Positions 50,707 to 59,147 of a stretch of 64,000 nucleotides of DNA are shown one piece after another. The DNA is from Actinomadura sp. NAK00032 (GTDB lineage: Bacteria; Actinomycetota; Actinomycetes; Streptosporangiales; Streptosporangiaceae). Below the pieces are notes generated by a model. It was not told the origin of the DNA. It saw only the letters and a program-made list of their open reading frames with translations, and ran no database searches. The DNA is taken from contig NZ_CP054932.1 of the NCBI RefSeq assembly GCF_013364275.1, forward strand, positions 3,162,001 to 3,226,000, in the 5' to 3' direction. Every line of letters starts with the position of its first letter. Positions within the stretch are counted from its first letter, which is position 1. The position numbers and the translations under genes are program-made.

Positions 50707-52848
50707 CTACCCACATGTCCCCAATGCCCCCTTCTGGGTGATCTGGCGGGACGACGCGCCGACCATGACCTGGTAGCAGCCGTCCGCGACCTTCCACGCC
50801 TTCGCCTCCTCGTTCCAGTAGGAGAACGACCGCGCGGACAGCGGGAACGTCACCGTGGTGCTCTGCCCCGGCGCGAGCGTGACCTTGGTGTAGCCCTTGA
50901 GCTGCTTGGGCGGCTGCGGGACGTCCACGCCCGCCGCGGGCATGCCGATGTAGAGCTGCGGGACGGCGACGCCTGCGCGGTCACCGGTGTTGGTGACGGT
51001 CACCTGCACCGCCTTGGTGCTCGCCTTGAGACCGCTGTAGGCGAACGTCGTGTAGGACAGGCCGTGCCCGAACGGGAACTGCGGCGTGATGTCCTTCGCG
51101 TCGTAGTGCCGGTAGCCGACCAGGACGCCCTCGGAGAACGTGACGGTCTTGTTCACGCCCGGGTACTGCGCGGGGTTCCCGGACGTCGGCGCGTCGTTCT
51201 CCGCCACGGGGAAGGTCACCGGTAGGCGGCCACCCGGATCCACGTCCCCGTACAGGACGCGCGCCAGGGCGTTGCCCGCCTCCTGCCCCGGGTACCACGC
51301 CTCGACGATGCCCCTCACCTGGCCCGCCCAGGGCGTCAGCACCGGGCCGCCAGTGTTCAGCACGACGATCGTGTTGGGGTTGGCCTTGGCGATCTCGGTG
51401 ATCAGGCCGTCCTGGTCGCCGCGGAGCGGTTCGCCGCACCGCAGCGTCAGGCACGACTTGTCGAAGAACTCGCCCTGGCTGTCGGTCGCGAACACGATCG
51501 CGACGTCGGCGGCCCGCGCCGCGTTCGCGGCGGCCGCGCGGTCGTCGCCGTCGTGGTAGGTGATCGCGGTGCCGGCCCCGGCGCGGCGCGCGATGCCGTC
51601 CTGCGCGCTGACGGTGGTGAACGGCACGACCTTCGCCGAGCCGAACCCGCCCGGGGCCTCCCGCGCGGCGCGGCCGATCAGCGCGATCCTCTTCGGCGCC
51701 GCCAGCGGCAGGGCGCCGTCGTTCTTCAGCAGCGTGATGCCGCCCTCCTCGATCCGGCGCGCGGCGGTCTGGCTCGCGGTCCGGTCGACGCGGGACAGGT
51801 CGTTCGGGTACGCCTGCCGGTCGAACACCCCGAACGCGAACATCGTCCGCAGGATGTTGCCGACGTGCCCGTCGATGGCGGCCTGCGTCACTTTCTTCTG
51901 CGCGACGGCCATCTTCAGCAGGAACGCGTTGTACTTCATGCCGATCGGCAGTTCCATGTCGAGCCCGCCGTTGGCGGCCTCGGCGGTGTCCTGCACGGCG
52001 GTGTGGTCGGACGGCACGAAGCCCTTGAAGCCCCACTCCGACCGCAGGATCTTGTTGAGGACGGCGTCGTCCTGGCACGCCCAGCGGCCGTTCAGCTTGC
52101 CGAAGCCGCACATGACGGTCGCGGCGCCGCCGTCCTTCACGGCGGCCTCGAACGGCGGCAGGTAGATCTCCCGCAGCGTGCGGGGGTCCACCTTCATGCC
52201 GAGCGACAGCCGGTCGGTCTCCTGGGTGTAGACGGCCAGGTGCTTGACCGACGTCATCACGCCCTGCGCCTGCGCGCCCTTGACCCACGGCACGCCGAGC
52301 GTCGCGGACAGGTAGGGGTCCTCGCCGAAGCCCTCGAACGTCCGGCCGTTGCGGGGGGTGCGCAGCACGTCCACGGTCGGGCCGAAGACCAGGTCGTTGC
52401 CGCGGTGCCGGGCCTCCCAGGCGACCGTCCCGCCGTACAGCGCCGCCGCGTCCCGGTCGAAGCCGGCCGCCAGCGCGATCGGCGCGGGCAGCGCGGTCGC
52501 CTTGCCCTGCCGGACGCCCGCCGGGCCGTCCGACATGTAGACGGGCGGGACGCCGAGCCGGTCGATCCCGCGGTTGGTGTCGGCGTGCGCGTCCTCGAAG
52601 AACCCGCCGAGCGGGCCGCCGAACGGGTCGTCGGAGGCCAGCAGCGCGATCTTCTCGTCGGCGGTCAGCTTCGGCAGCAGCAGCGCCGTCCGCTGGTCCG
52701 GGGTCAGCGCCGTGTCGCACCACGGCCGCTGCGCCGGGTCGCCGCAGCGCCCCGCCGCCGCCCGCGCGTCACCGGGCGCGGGCACCGAGAGCAGCGCCAG
52801 GGCCGCGGCGAGCGCGCCCGCCGCCGGGAGCCACCGTCCGGTCCGCAT
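50707..52848 (-). CDS. Secreted GH3-family beta-glucosidase
   Basis: The 713-residue enzyme has a signal peptide (about 1-31), an N-terminal GH3 barrel with catalytic nucleophile Asp281 in FVPSDH (SDW position), a KHLAVYTQE substrate-binding segment, a C-terminal GH3 domain (GGITLLKNDGALPL to FPFGHGLSYTTF) and a fibronectin-III-like end. It would release terminal beta-linked glucose or related sugars outside the cell. ATG 52848 overlaps the stop of the preceding decarboxylase-like gene, an unusual partner. Confidence 0.92.
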   Translation of the reverse strand: MRTGRWLPAAGALAAALALLSVPAPGDARAAAGRCGDPAQRPWCDTALTPDQRTALLLPKLTADEKIALLASDDPFGGPLGGFFEDAHADTNRGIDRLGVPPVYMSDGPAGVRQGKATALPAPIALAAGFDRDAAALYGGTVAWEARHRGNDLVFGPTVDVLRTPRNGRTFEGFGEDPYLSATLGVPWVKGAQAQGVMTSVKHLAVYTQETDRLSLGMKVDPRTLREIYLPPFEAAVKDGGAATVMCGFGKLNGRWACQDDAVLNKILRSEWGFKGFVPSDHTAVQDTAEAANGGLDMELPIGMKYNAFLLKMAVAQKKVTQAAIDGHVGNILRTMFAFGVFDRQAYPNDLSRVDRTASQTAARRIEEGGITLLKNDGALPLAAPKRIALIGRAAREAPGGFGSAKVVPFTTVSAQDGIARRAGAGTAITYHDGDDRAAAANAARAADVAIVFATDSQGEFFDKSCLTLRCGEPLRGDQDGLITEIAKANPNTIVVLNTGGPVLTPWAGQVRGIVEAWYPGQEAGNALARVLYGDVDPGGRLPVTFPVAENDAPTSGNPAQYPGVNKTVTFSEGVLVGYRHYDAKDITPQFPFGHGLSYTTFAYSGLKASTKAVQVTVTNTGDRAGVAVPQLYIGMPAAGVDVPQPPKQLKGYTKVTLAPGQSTTVTFPLSARSFSYWNEEAKAWKVADGCYQVMVGASSRQITQKGALGTCG

Positions 52849-53408
52849 CAGTGCCCCTTCCCGTTCTGGAGCGGTCCCTCGTTCTGGACGCGCAGCGCGT
52901 TCAGGGTGAAGGCGACCATGTGGTAGTGGCCGATCAGCATGACCAGCTCGATCAGCTCGTGCTCCCCGAACCGGGTGGCGAGCTCCGTCCAGGTCGCGTC
53001 GGACAGGGTGCCGGAGGCGTGCAGCTCGTCGGCCGCGGTGAGGACCATCCGGTCGTCGTCGCTCCAGCCGTGGCCGTCGAGGTCGAGCCGGAGCGCCGCG
53101 ATGTCGGCCTCGGTGAGGCCGGCGCCGCGCGCGAGCCCGCGGTGGTGCTCCCACTCGTAGTCGCAGGACCGGTGGTGCGCCGTCCGCATGATCGCCAGCT
53201 CGCGGTCGCGGGCCGCGAGGGTCCCCTTCATCAGCAGCATCGACCCGAACCCGATCCACGCGTGGAACAGGTCCGGGTGGCGGGCGAGCGTGGTGAAGAT
53301 GTTCAGCGGCCCGGTCGTCGCTGCCACGGCCTTGAGGACGTCGTCCCAGGCGTCCGCTGGCAGCGGGTCGAAGCGCGGGACGCGGTTCCCCGAAGTGTCG
53401 GCGCACAT
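52848..53408 (-). CDS. Carboxymuconolactone-decarboxylase (AhpD-like) family protein
   Basis: A 186-residue alpha-helical protein of the CMD/AhpD family with RDRELAIMRTAHHRSCDYEW and a His pair just after it. The second Cys of the AhpD CxxC is replaced, so alkylhydroperoxidase activity is doubtful. ATG 53408 starts it. The ATGA-type overlap with the GH3 glucosidase gene suggests joint use, perhaps in catabolism of a plant glucoside with an aromatic aglycone, which is speculative. Confidence 0.88.
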   Translation of the reverse strand: MCADTSGNRVPRFDPLPADAWDDVLKAVAATTGPLNIFTTLARHPDLFHAWIGFGSMLLMKGTLAARDRELAIMRTAHHRSCDYEWEHHRGLARGAGLTEADIAALRLDLDGHGWSDDDRMVLTAADELHASGTLSDATWTELATRFGEHELIELVMLIGHYHMVAFTLNALRVQNEGPLQNGKGH

Positions 53409-53427
53409 GGCGACATTTCTGCCACCG

Positions 53428-53460
53428 ATCAGTGGGAAAGTTCTAGTCCACTGGGAAAAT
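53428..53460. promoter_or_regulatory. Operator-like repeats upstream of the decarboxylase/GH3 pair
   Basis: AGTGG (53431-53435) and CCACT (53448-53452) form an inverted repeat, and GTGGGAAA/CTGGGAAA recur directly. The block is AT-rich for this genome and lies 20-50 bp upstream of the operon start. A regulator cannot be assigned. Confidence 0.4.
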
Positions 53461-53485
53461 TTGGCCGGATTGTGTCATTGGTTAC

Positions 53486-54538
53486 TTACGTGCTGCGGGT
53501 GGTGGCGGCCACGGCCAGCTCGCCGAGGGCCTCCCGGGCCTGCGCGGTGACGGGCGCGGCCTCCAGGCTCTTCTCCGCCTCCCGCAGGTAGCGCTCGATC
53601 ATCGCCTCGCAGGCGGCGAGCCCGCCGGTCTCGTCGATGATCGTGCGCAGCTCGTCCACGCCGGGCCGGTCCAGCGCCGGGTCGCCGAGGCGGCGCCGCA
53701 CCGCGGCGGCCTGCGCGGCGGACGCGCGCTCCAGCGTCAGGGCGATCAGCACGGTGCGCTTGCCCTCGCGCAGGTCGTCCCCGGCGGGCTTGCCGGTCTC
53801 GGCGGGGTCGCCGAATACGCCGAGCACGTCGTCGCGCAGTTGGAAGGCGATGCCGAGCGGCAGGCCGTAGCCGGTGAGCGCGGCGGTCACGTCCGGGCGG
53901 GCGCCGGCGAGGACGGCGCCGAGGTGCAGCGGGCGCTCGATCGTGTACTTGGCGCTCTTGTACTCCACCACGCGCAGCGCCGTCTCGACGGTGGCCCGGC
54001 CGCGGGTGCCCTCCAGCATGTCGAGGTACTGGCCGCACATGACCTCGGTGCGCATCAGGTCGTAGACGGCCCGGCCGCGCCGCCGCGGCTCGGCGCCGAG
54101 CCCGCACGTCTCGAACATCTCGCTCGACCAGGCCAGGCACAGGTCGCCGAGCAGGATGGCGGCGCCGCCGCCGAACGCCTCCGCGTCGCCCGGCCAGCCC
54201 TGCGCGCGGTGCAGCGCCTCGAACCGGCGGTGCGCGGACGGCTGGCCGCGCCGGGTGTCGCTGGAGTCCATCACGTCGTCGTGCACCAGCGCGCTCGCCT
54301 GGAGCAGCTCCAGGGACGCGGCGGCGGCCACGATGCCGGGCGAGTCCTCGCCGCCGGCGGCCCGCCAGCCCCAGTAGCAGAACGCGGGCCGCAGCCGCTT
54401 GCCGCCGCTCAGCAGGGCGTCGAGGGCGGACAGCAGCGGCGCGAGGTCGTCGCTGATGGTCAGCAGCGCCGGGCGCTGCCGGTCGACGAAGCCGAGGAGG
54501 GCTTCGTCGACCTCCTTGCGGATACGGCTGGTCGACAT
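53486..54538 (-). CDS. Polyprenyl diphosphate synthase (IdsA/GGPP-type)
   Basis: A 350-residue trans-prenyltransferase with both Asp-rich motifs, DDVMD (87-91) and DDVLG followed by FGD (236-242), plus GGKRLRP (45-51) for IPP binding. It would elongate to a C15-C25 allylic diphosphate for isoprenoid or carrier-lipid synthesis. The residues before the first motif (ASALVH) are small, consistent with a product longer than farnesyl, but length cannot be fixed by eye. The Rv2173 homologue next to MetF in mycobacteria supports orthology. It is divergent from metF. Confidence 0.93.
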   Translation of the reverse strand: MSTSRIRKEVDEALLGFVDRQRPALLTISDDLAPLLSALDALLSGGKRLRPAFCYWGWRAAGGEDSPGIVAAAASLELLQASALVHDDVMDSSDTRRGQPSAHRRFEALHRAQGWPGDAEAFGGGAAILLGDLCLAWSSEMFETCGLGAEPRRRGRAVYDLMRTEVMCGQYLDMLEGTRGRATVETALRVVEYKSAKYTIERPLHLGAVLAGARPDVTAALTGYGLPLGIAFQLRDDVLGVFGDPAETGKPAGDDLREGKRTVLIALTLERASAAQAAAVRRRLGDPALDRPGVDELRTIIDETGGLAACEAMIERYLREAEKSLEAAPVTAQAREALGELAVAATTRST

Positions 54539-54697
54539 GCCGAGATCGTATCCACCTGGGGCGATTCAACCCTGCCGCCAAAACGTGAGAAGTCACTGGA
54601 TCTTCGGAAATAGGGGCATAACGCCCGTGAGGTGTGGTGAGCATCACGCGTATCGGCGGTTCGAAGCCGTCTCCAACGGCTTCTGTAGGCTTGGGGA

Positions 54698-55633
54698 ATG
54701 CGACGCGTACGCCCCGACCGCCCCCCGACAGTCCGCGAGCTGCTGGCCGCGGGAGGCAGGTCCTTCTCCTTCGAGTTCTTCCCGCCCAAGACCGACAAGG
54801 GCGCGCGGAACCTGTGGCGTACGATCCGCGAGCTGGAGTCCCTGCACCCGACGTTCGTGTCGGTGACCTACGGCGCGGGCGGCGGCACCCGCGACACCAC
54901 CGTCGACATCGTCGAGCGGATCGCGACCGACACCACGCTCACCCCGGTCGCGCACTTCACCGCCGTCGACCACTCGCAGGCCGAGCTGCGCAACCTCGTC
55001 GGCCGGTTCGCCGCCGCCGGCGTCCGCAACGTGCTCGCGCTGCGCGGCGACCCGCCCGGCGACCCGATGGGGGAGTGGGTCAAGCACCCCGACGGCGTCG
55101 AGTACGCGGCCGACCTGGTCCGGATGATCCGCTCCTACGGCGACTTCTGCGTCGGCGTCGCCGCGTTCCCCTACAAGCACCCGCGCTCACCGGACGTCGG
55201 CAGCGACGTGCGGTACTTCGTGGAGAAGTGCCGCGCCGGGGCCGACTACGCGATCACCCAGATGTTCTTCCGCGCCGAGGACTACTTCCGGCTCCGCGAC
55301 CGGGTCGCCGCCGCCGGCTGCGACGTGCCGATCCTGCCGGGCATCATGCCGGTCACCCAGGTGAGCACGATCGAGCGGTCCGAGCAGCTGTCGGGCGCGC
55401 CGTTCCCGCCCGAGGTCAAGGCCCGGTTCGACGCCGTCGCGCACGACCCGGAGGCGGTCCGCAGGCTCGGCGTCGAGTACGCCGCCGAGCTGTGCCGCGA
55501 ACTGCTGGAGCAGGACGCGCCCGGCATCCACTTCATCACGTTCAACAAGTCCACGGCGACGCGCGAGGTCTACTCGCTCCTCGGCGCCGAGGAGTACGGC
55601 GCGAGGGGCAGCGTCCCGCCCATGACCGCGTAG
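54698..55633 (+). CDS. metF: Methylenetetrahydrofolate reductase
   Basis: The 311-residue TIM-barrel flavoenzyme makes 5-methyl-THF for methionine synthesis. SFEFFPPKTDKGARNL, VSVTYGAGGGTRDTT, LALRGDPPGD, PILPGIMPVTQ and GIHFITFNKS are characteristic. TAGGCT at 54686-54691 ends six bases before ATG 54698 and there is no ribosome site, so the mRNA is probably leaderless. The last 64 bases overlap the end of the converging acetyltransferase gene. Confidence 0.94.
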   Translation: MRRVRPDRPPTVRELLAAGGRSFSFEFFPPKTDKGARNLWRTIRELESLHPTFVSVTYGAGGGTRDTTVDIVERIATDTTLTPVAHFTAVDHSQAELRNLVGRFAAAGVRNVLALRGDPPGDPMGEWVKHPDGVEYAADLVRMIRSYGDFCVGVAAFPYKHPRSPDVGSDVRYFVEKCRAGADYAITQMFFRAEDYFRLRDRVAAAGCDVPILPGIMPVTQVSTIERSEQLSGAPFPPEVKARFDAVAHDPEAVRRLGVEYAAELCRELLEQDAPGIHFITFNKSTATREVYSLLGAEEYGARGSVPPMTA

Positions 55634-56172
55634 CGGGGCCCGCCGCCGGGGAACTCGAAGGCGCTCAGCAGGTCCACCATGCCGACCGAGCGGTAGAGGC
55701 GGCGGGCGGGCGTCTCGGGGCGCCGGTCGAGGGTGGACAGGACGACCGTCCGCTCCGGCCGGCCCTCGCACAGCGCGGTCAGCAGGCCGCGGCCGAGGCC
55801 CCTGCCCTGGGCCTGCGGGTGCACGTGCAGCTCGGCGACCTCGAACGCGTCCGCCAGCCACTCCTCGGCCTGGCCCGGCCCCTCCAGGTCGGACAGCGCC
55901 TGGTGGACGACGTCGTGCCACCACTGGCCGCGCGCCCCGTGGAACCCGTAGGCGAACCCCTGGACCGGGCTCGGCAGGACGGGCAGCGCCCCGCGCCGCT
56001 CGGCCACGAACGCGCGGAAGCCCGGATACGAGGCGTGCCGCTCCATGATGGTGTGCCGGCCCGGAAGCTGCTCGTTGGGCGGCTCCATCGCGGCCGCGTA
56101 CACGTCCAGCATGGGGTTGAGCCTGCGTAGGAAGGCGCGTTGGTCGATCTCGCGCAGCTTCGGGTCCCTCAC
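55570..56172 (-). CDS. GNAT-family N-acetyltransferase
   Basis: A 200-residue acetyltransferase with the acetyl-CoA loop VAELHVHPQAQGRGLGRGLL and a preceding WWHDVVHQALSDLEGPG segment; the GNAT core spans about 60-180. The acceptor is unknown. The start is GTG 56172: TAGGCT (complement of 56180-56185) lies seven bases upstream; a TTG at 56178 is possible but unsupported. The last about 20 residues are encoded by DNA overlapping metF and may be a stop-loss extension. The Rv2170 homologue in mycobacteria occupies the same position. Confidence 0.85.
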   Translation of the reverse strand: MRDPKLREIDQRAFLRRLNPMLDVYAAAMEPPNEQLPGRHTIMERHASYPGFRAFVAERRGALPVLPSPVQGFAYGFHGARGQWWHDVVHQALSDLEGPGQAEEWLADAFEVAELHVHPQAQGRGLGRGLLTALCEGRPERTVVLSTLDRRPETPARRLYRSVGMVDLLSAFEFPGGGPRYAVMGGTLPLAPYSSAPRSE

Positions 56173-56182
56173 CCGCAAGAGC

Positions 56183-56515
56183 CTAGACCCGGGGGATGGT
56201 GCGCTGCGTCACGGAGAGCCGATCGTAGAGGTCCCAGAGGATGCGGTCGGCGGCCTTCTTCAGCGCTCCCCGATTGGCGTCGAGCTGCCCGCCCCACACG
56301 CGCGCCTCGGGGCCCAGCCACGCGTCCGTCCCGCGCAGGGTCTTCACCGGCGCGTCCAGGGCCTGCCTGAGCCGGTCGATGCTGCCGTAGGCGTCCGCGT
56401 ACGCCTGGTAGAGCCGCTGGTACTCCGGGTTGGGCTGCTCTGTCGGGGACAGCTTGGCGGCGGCGGCACCGGTGAGCGGCAGGGGCAGGCTCCCGGGCGG
56501 CGGCGGAGCGGCCAT
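56183..56515 (-). CDS. Small helical protein, WXG-like
   Basis: A 110-residue protein with a Pro/Ala-rich start and a helical region (EYQRLYQAYADAYGSIDRLR; LGPEARVWGGQLDANRGALK) where a W-x-G step falls mid-helix, as in WXG100/ESX substrates, though slightly longer. No signal peptide. It is encoded 18 bases after the 282-residue partner and shares its stop with the -10 region of the GNAT gene. A type VII substrate or chaperone role is inference. Confidence 0.65.
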   Translation of the reverse strand: MAAPPPPGSLPLPLTGAAAAKLSPTEQPNPEYQRLYQAYADAYGSIDRLRQALDAPVKTLRGTDAWLGPEARVWGGQLDANRGALKKAADRILWDLYDRLSVTQRTIPRV

Positions 56516-56533
56516 GGCGACCTCTCAGGTCTC

Positions 56534-57382
56534 TCAGGCGACGGTGGTGGTCGCTTTGGCGATGGCCGCGCGCGCCCGCTCGCTCATGGGCGCACCGGCC
56601 AGCACCTGCAGCGCGACGGGACGGACCCCCGCGCGGTCGGCCTCGGCCAGGAACGCGCGCAGCCACTTCACGTCCATCACCATGTGGTGGCTGGCCACGC
56701 CCACCGACTCCTGGACGGCCTTCAGTCGCGCCTCGTCGCCCTGGGCCGCCTTCAGCAGATCGGCCGTCGCCGCCGGGCCGAGCCGCTCGTACAGCTTCTC
56801 GGTGTAGTCGGGATCGTCGGCGTTGGCCTTCAGGTGCCTCCAGACCGAGTCGGGGACGGGCCGCCCGTCCTGGACGGCCGCGACCACGGCGAGCGCGTCG
56901 GTCCTGGCGGCCTTCGCCGCGGACTTGCGGTCGGGGAAGTTGCCGATGTCGCCCGCGCCCCTCGGCGTGGGCTGCGGCGTGGGCTTCAGCGTGGGCGGCG
57001 CCGTCTTGACCGGCGCCTCATGGGACGGGGGCCTGGCGGGCCGGGGCGCCCCGGACGGGCCTTTGCCCGGCCCGCCCGGCGCCGGAGCGGGGGCGGGCGG
57101 CGGCGGGGCGTCGACCCCGCCGCCGGGGGAGGGATGGGTGACCGCGTAGTTGTAGCGGCGCGACAGCATCCCGAGCTGGTCGGCGGCCCACTGCGCGACC
57201 TGGGCGGCCTGCCGGTGCCCGGCCGTGGACACCCCGGGCGGGGGACGGTGCGCGTTCAGCCAGCCCTGGATCGCGTTCTGCGCGTCCTGCAGCTGCTTGA
57301 CGACCTGGTTGAGCGCGGGCGGGTCGATCCCCCGGAACTGCGGGTCGCGCGCCGCCGGGCCCGTGCGCATCTGCGCGGTCAT
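56534..57382 (-). CDS. Uncharacterised protein with helical N-terminus, Pro-rich linker and C-terminal helical domain
   Basis: A 282-residue product. Residues 20-80 form a helical block (PPALNQVVKQLQDAQNAIQG; WAADQLGMLSRRYNYAV) resembling the packing region of WXG/LXG proteins. Residues 85-145 are a Pro/Ala/Gly linker, and the C-terminal 135 residues are helical with HHMVMDVKWLRAFLAEADRA. No signal peptide or toxin motif is recognised. Its tandem placement with the small WXG-like gene suggests a secreted pair or effector-type system. ATG 57382 is the likely start. Confidence 0.65.
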   Translation of the reverse strand: MTAQMRTGPAARDPQFRGIDPPALNQVVKQLQDAQNAIQGWLNAHRPPPGVSTAGHRQAAQVAQWAADQLGMLSRRYNYAVTHPSPGGGVDAPPPPAPAPAPGGPGKGPSGAPRPARPPSHEAPVKTAPPTLKPTPQPTPRGAGDIGNFPDRKSAAKAARTDALAVVAAVQDGRPVPDSVWRHLKANADDPDYTEKLYERLGPAATADLLKAAQGDEARLKAVQESVGVASHHMVMDVKWLRAFLAEADRAGVRPVALQVLAGAPMSERARAAIAKATTTVA

Positions 57383-57451
57383 CCCACCTCCGTGTCGAGG
57401 TCGACTCGGTCACCGATCGTCGTGTCCTGACTCCCCAGAATCACACCGGTG

Positions 57452-57805
57452 TCACTGGCTGTCGAGGGCCTTGCGCACCGATTCCTCGTCCCGCGCCACC
57501 ACGGCCGCGTCGCCGGTCAGCACGATCGGCCGCTGGATCAGCACCGGGTTGGCCGCCATGACCTCGATCCAGCGGGCCCGGTCGTGCTCCATGTCCTTGA
57601 GCCCGAGCTCCTTGGCGACCGGCTCGTTCAGCCGCGCCACGTCCCACGGCTCCGCGCCGACGCGCGTGAGCACCGCGTCCAGCTCCTGCGCCGTGGGCGG
57701 CTCGTCCAGGTAGCGGCGCTCGGTGTACTCGACGCCCGCCTCGTCCAGGGCGGCCTTCGCGGCCCGGCTCTTCGAGCAGCGCGGGTTGTGCCAGATCTCC
57801 ATCAC
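57452..57805 (-). CDS. ArsC/Spx-like thioredoxin-fold protein
   Basis: A 117-residue ArsC-family protein with the N-terminal CxxS (NPRCSKSRAAK, Cys about 10), LRT-like basic region and QRPIVL near the end, fitting glutaredoxin-linked arsenate reductase or the YffB group rather than Spx. Actual arsenate reduction is unproven. GTG 57805 (or ATG 57802) overlaps the stop of the upstream gene (GTGA), so the two are coupled. Confidence 0.85.
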   Translation of the reverse strand: MMEIWHNPRCSKSRAAKAALDEAGVEYTERRYLDEPPTAQELDAVLTRVGAEPWDVARLNEPVAKELGLKDMEHDRARWIEVMAANPVLIQRPIVLTGDAAVVARDEESVRKALDSQ

Positions 57806-58266
57806 TCCACCTCCGCGGGGGTTCCCCCGGTGATCCTCAGCAGTTCCTCGTACGACGTGGGGAAGACGGTGTGCGGGTGCCCGCCGGCCGCCCAGACCTG
57901 GTCGTACCTGTTCAGCCAGACGTCCACGAGCGTACGGAGCGGGGCCGGGTGGCCGAGCGGCGCCACGCCACCGATCGGCTGGCCGGTCGCCTCCCGGACG
58001 AACTCCGGCGTCGCCCGCTTCACCTTCGCCACGCCCACGAGGGCCGCCACCTTCGCCGTGTCCACCCGGTGGGCGCCGCTGGTCAGCACCAACAGCGGCG
58101 CTCCGTCGGCGTCGAACACCAGGCTGTTGGCGATCGCGCCGACCTCGCAGCCCAGCTGGTCCGCTGCGGCCTGCGCCGTCCGCGCGGAGTCGGACAGTTC
58201 GACGATGACCCCGGTCGCGCCCTGGTCCAGCAGGGCCTTCGCGACGATTTCGGCATTCGGATGCAT
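57802..58266 (-). CDS. YbaK/ProX-type aminoacyl-tRNA deacylase domain protein
   Basis: A 154-residue single-domain editing protein (IVELSDSARTAQAAADQLGC, IANSLVFDADGAPLLVLTSG, TGQPIGGVAPLGHP) likely to hydrolyse mischarged tRNA such as Cys- or Ala-tRNA-Pro. ATG 58266 is chosen because TAAAGT (complement of 58274-58279) sits seven bases upstream; a GTG at 58275 is the alternative. It is divergent from the L,D-transpeptidase with start codons only 23 bp apart. Confidence 0.87.
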   Translation of the reverse strand: MHPNAEIVAKALLDQGATGVIVELSDSARTAQAAADQLGCEVGAIANSLVFDADGAPLLVLTSGAHRVDTAKVAALVGVAKVKRATPEFVREATGQPIGGVAPLGHPAPLRTLVDVWLNRYDQVWAAGGHPHTVFPTSYEELLRITGGTPAEVE

Positions 58267-58273
58267 GGGAAGC

Positions 58274-58283
58274 ACTTTAAGCT
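58274..58283. promoter_or_regulatory. Overlapping divergent -10 elements
   Basis: ACTTTAAGCT holds TAAAGT for the minus-strand deacylase gene (58274-58279) and TAAGCT for the plus-strand transpeptidase (58278-58283), the hexamers sharing two bases. Each lies six or seven bases from its start codon, so the two leaderless promoters should exclude one another. Confidence 0.55.
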
Positions 58284-58289
58284 TCCTGC

Positions 58290-59087
58290 ATGCGCGGGAT
58301 ACCGGTCGACGTGCGGAAGAGCGCGGTACTGCTGATCGCGGCCGTTGCCCTGGCGGGCTGCGACGGGACGGAGCAGGCGGAGCCCCGGGCCCGGGAGGGC
58401 TCCCCGCAGGCGAAGTCGCCGTCCGCGAAGGCGTCGGCGCCCACCCCGACGCCGACTCCCACGCACCGGACGCTCAAGCCCGGTGCGAAGGGCGCCGACG
58501 TCGAAGACCTCCAGCGGCGCCTGAAGGAACTCCACTACGACCCGGGCAAGGTGGACGGCAAGTACGGGCCGTCCACGCAGATGGCCGTGTGGGCGTTCCA
58601 GGCGGTCAACCGGCTCAAGCAGAAGAGCACGCTGGGCAAGTCCTTCTGGACGGCGCTGGAGGCTCCCAAGGAGCCGCGCCCGATGGCCAAGAAGCGCGAG
58701 AGGAACCGCGTCGACGTCGACCTCAAGCGCCAGTACCTCGTCCTCTACAAGGCCGGGAAGCCGCGTCTGATCTCGCACATCTCCTCGGGGTCGGGGGAGT
58801 ACTACTGCGCCAAGGACCGCGGCGCCACCGTCCCGCGCTGCCGCTACGCCACGACCGGCACGGGCGACTTCCGCACCGGGCGCCGCTTCACCGGCTGGGA
58901 GACCTCGCCCCTGGGGCGGCTCTACAACCCGATCTACTTCAACGGCGGCATCGCCTTCCACGGCGCGCTGGACGTGCCGCGGTACCCGGCCTCGCACGGC
59001 TGCGTCCGGATGCCGATGCACGTCGCCGAGTACTTCCCCGGCCTCCTCGGCACCGACGTCCCCGTGCACGTCAGGCGTCCCCGCTAG
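58290..59087 (+). CDS. L,D-transpeptidase lipoprotein with peptidoglycan-binding domain
   Basis: A 265-residue lipoprotein: signal sequence with lipobox LAGC (Cys about 24), a Pro/Thr linker, a PG_binding_1 domain (KPGAKGADVEDLQRRLKELH, about 55-125) and a YkuD catalytic domain with AFHGALD and SHGCVRM (Cys238). It would form 3-3 cross-links in the cell wall outside the membrane. ATG 58290 has TAAGCT six bases upstream and no ribosome site. Confidence 0.93.
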   Translation: MRGIPVDVRKSAVLLIAAVALAGCDGTEQAEPRAREGSPQAKSPSAKASAPTPTPTPTHRTLKPGAKGADVEDLQRRLKELHYDPGKVDGKYGPSTQMAVWAFQAVNRLKQKSTLGKSFWTALEAPKEPRPMAKKRERNRVDVDLKRQYLVLYKAGKPRLISHISSGSGEYYCAKDRGATVPRCRYATTGTGDFRTGRRFTGWETSPLGRLYNPIYFNGGIAFHGALDVPRYPASHGCVRMPMHVAEYFPGLLGTDVPVHVRRPR

Positions 59088-59147
59088 CCCGCCGGCGCCC
59101 CCGCAGACCCCCGCTGACCTGCGCGGCACGCCACGCGTTCGAACACG

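Noticed and set aside
59137..59146. Possible tRNA T-loop (GTTCGAA)
   Set aside because: No cloverleaf can be drawn around it; it is part of a LexA half-site region.
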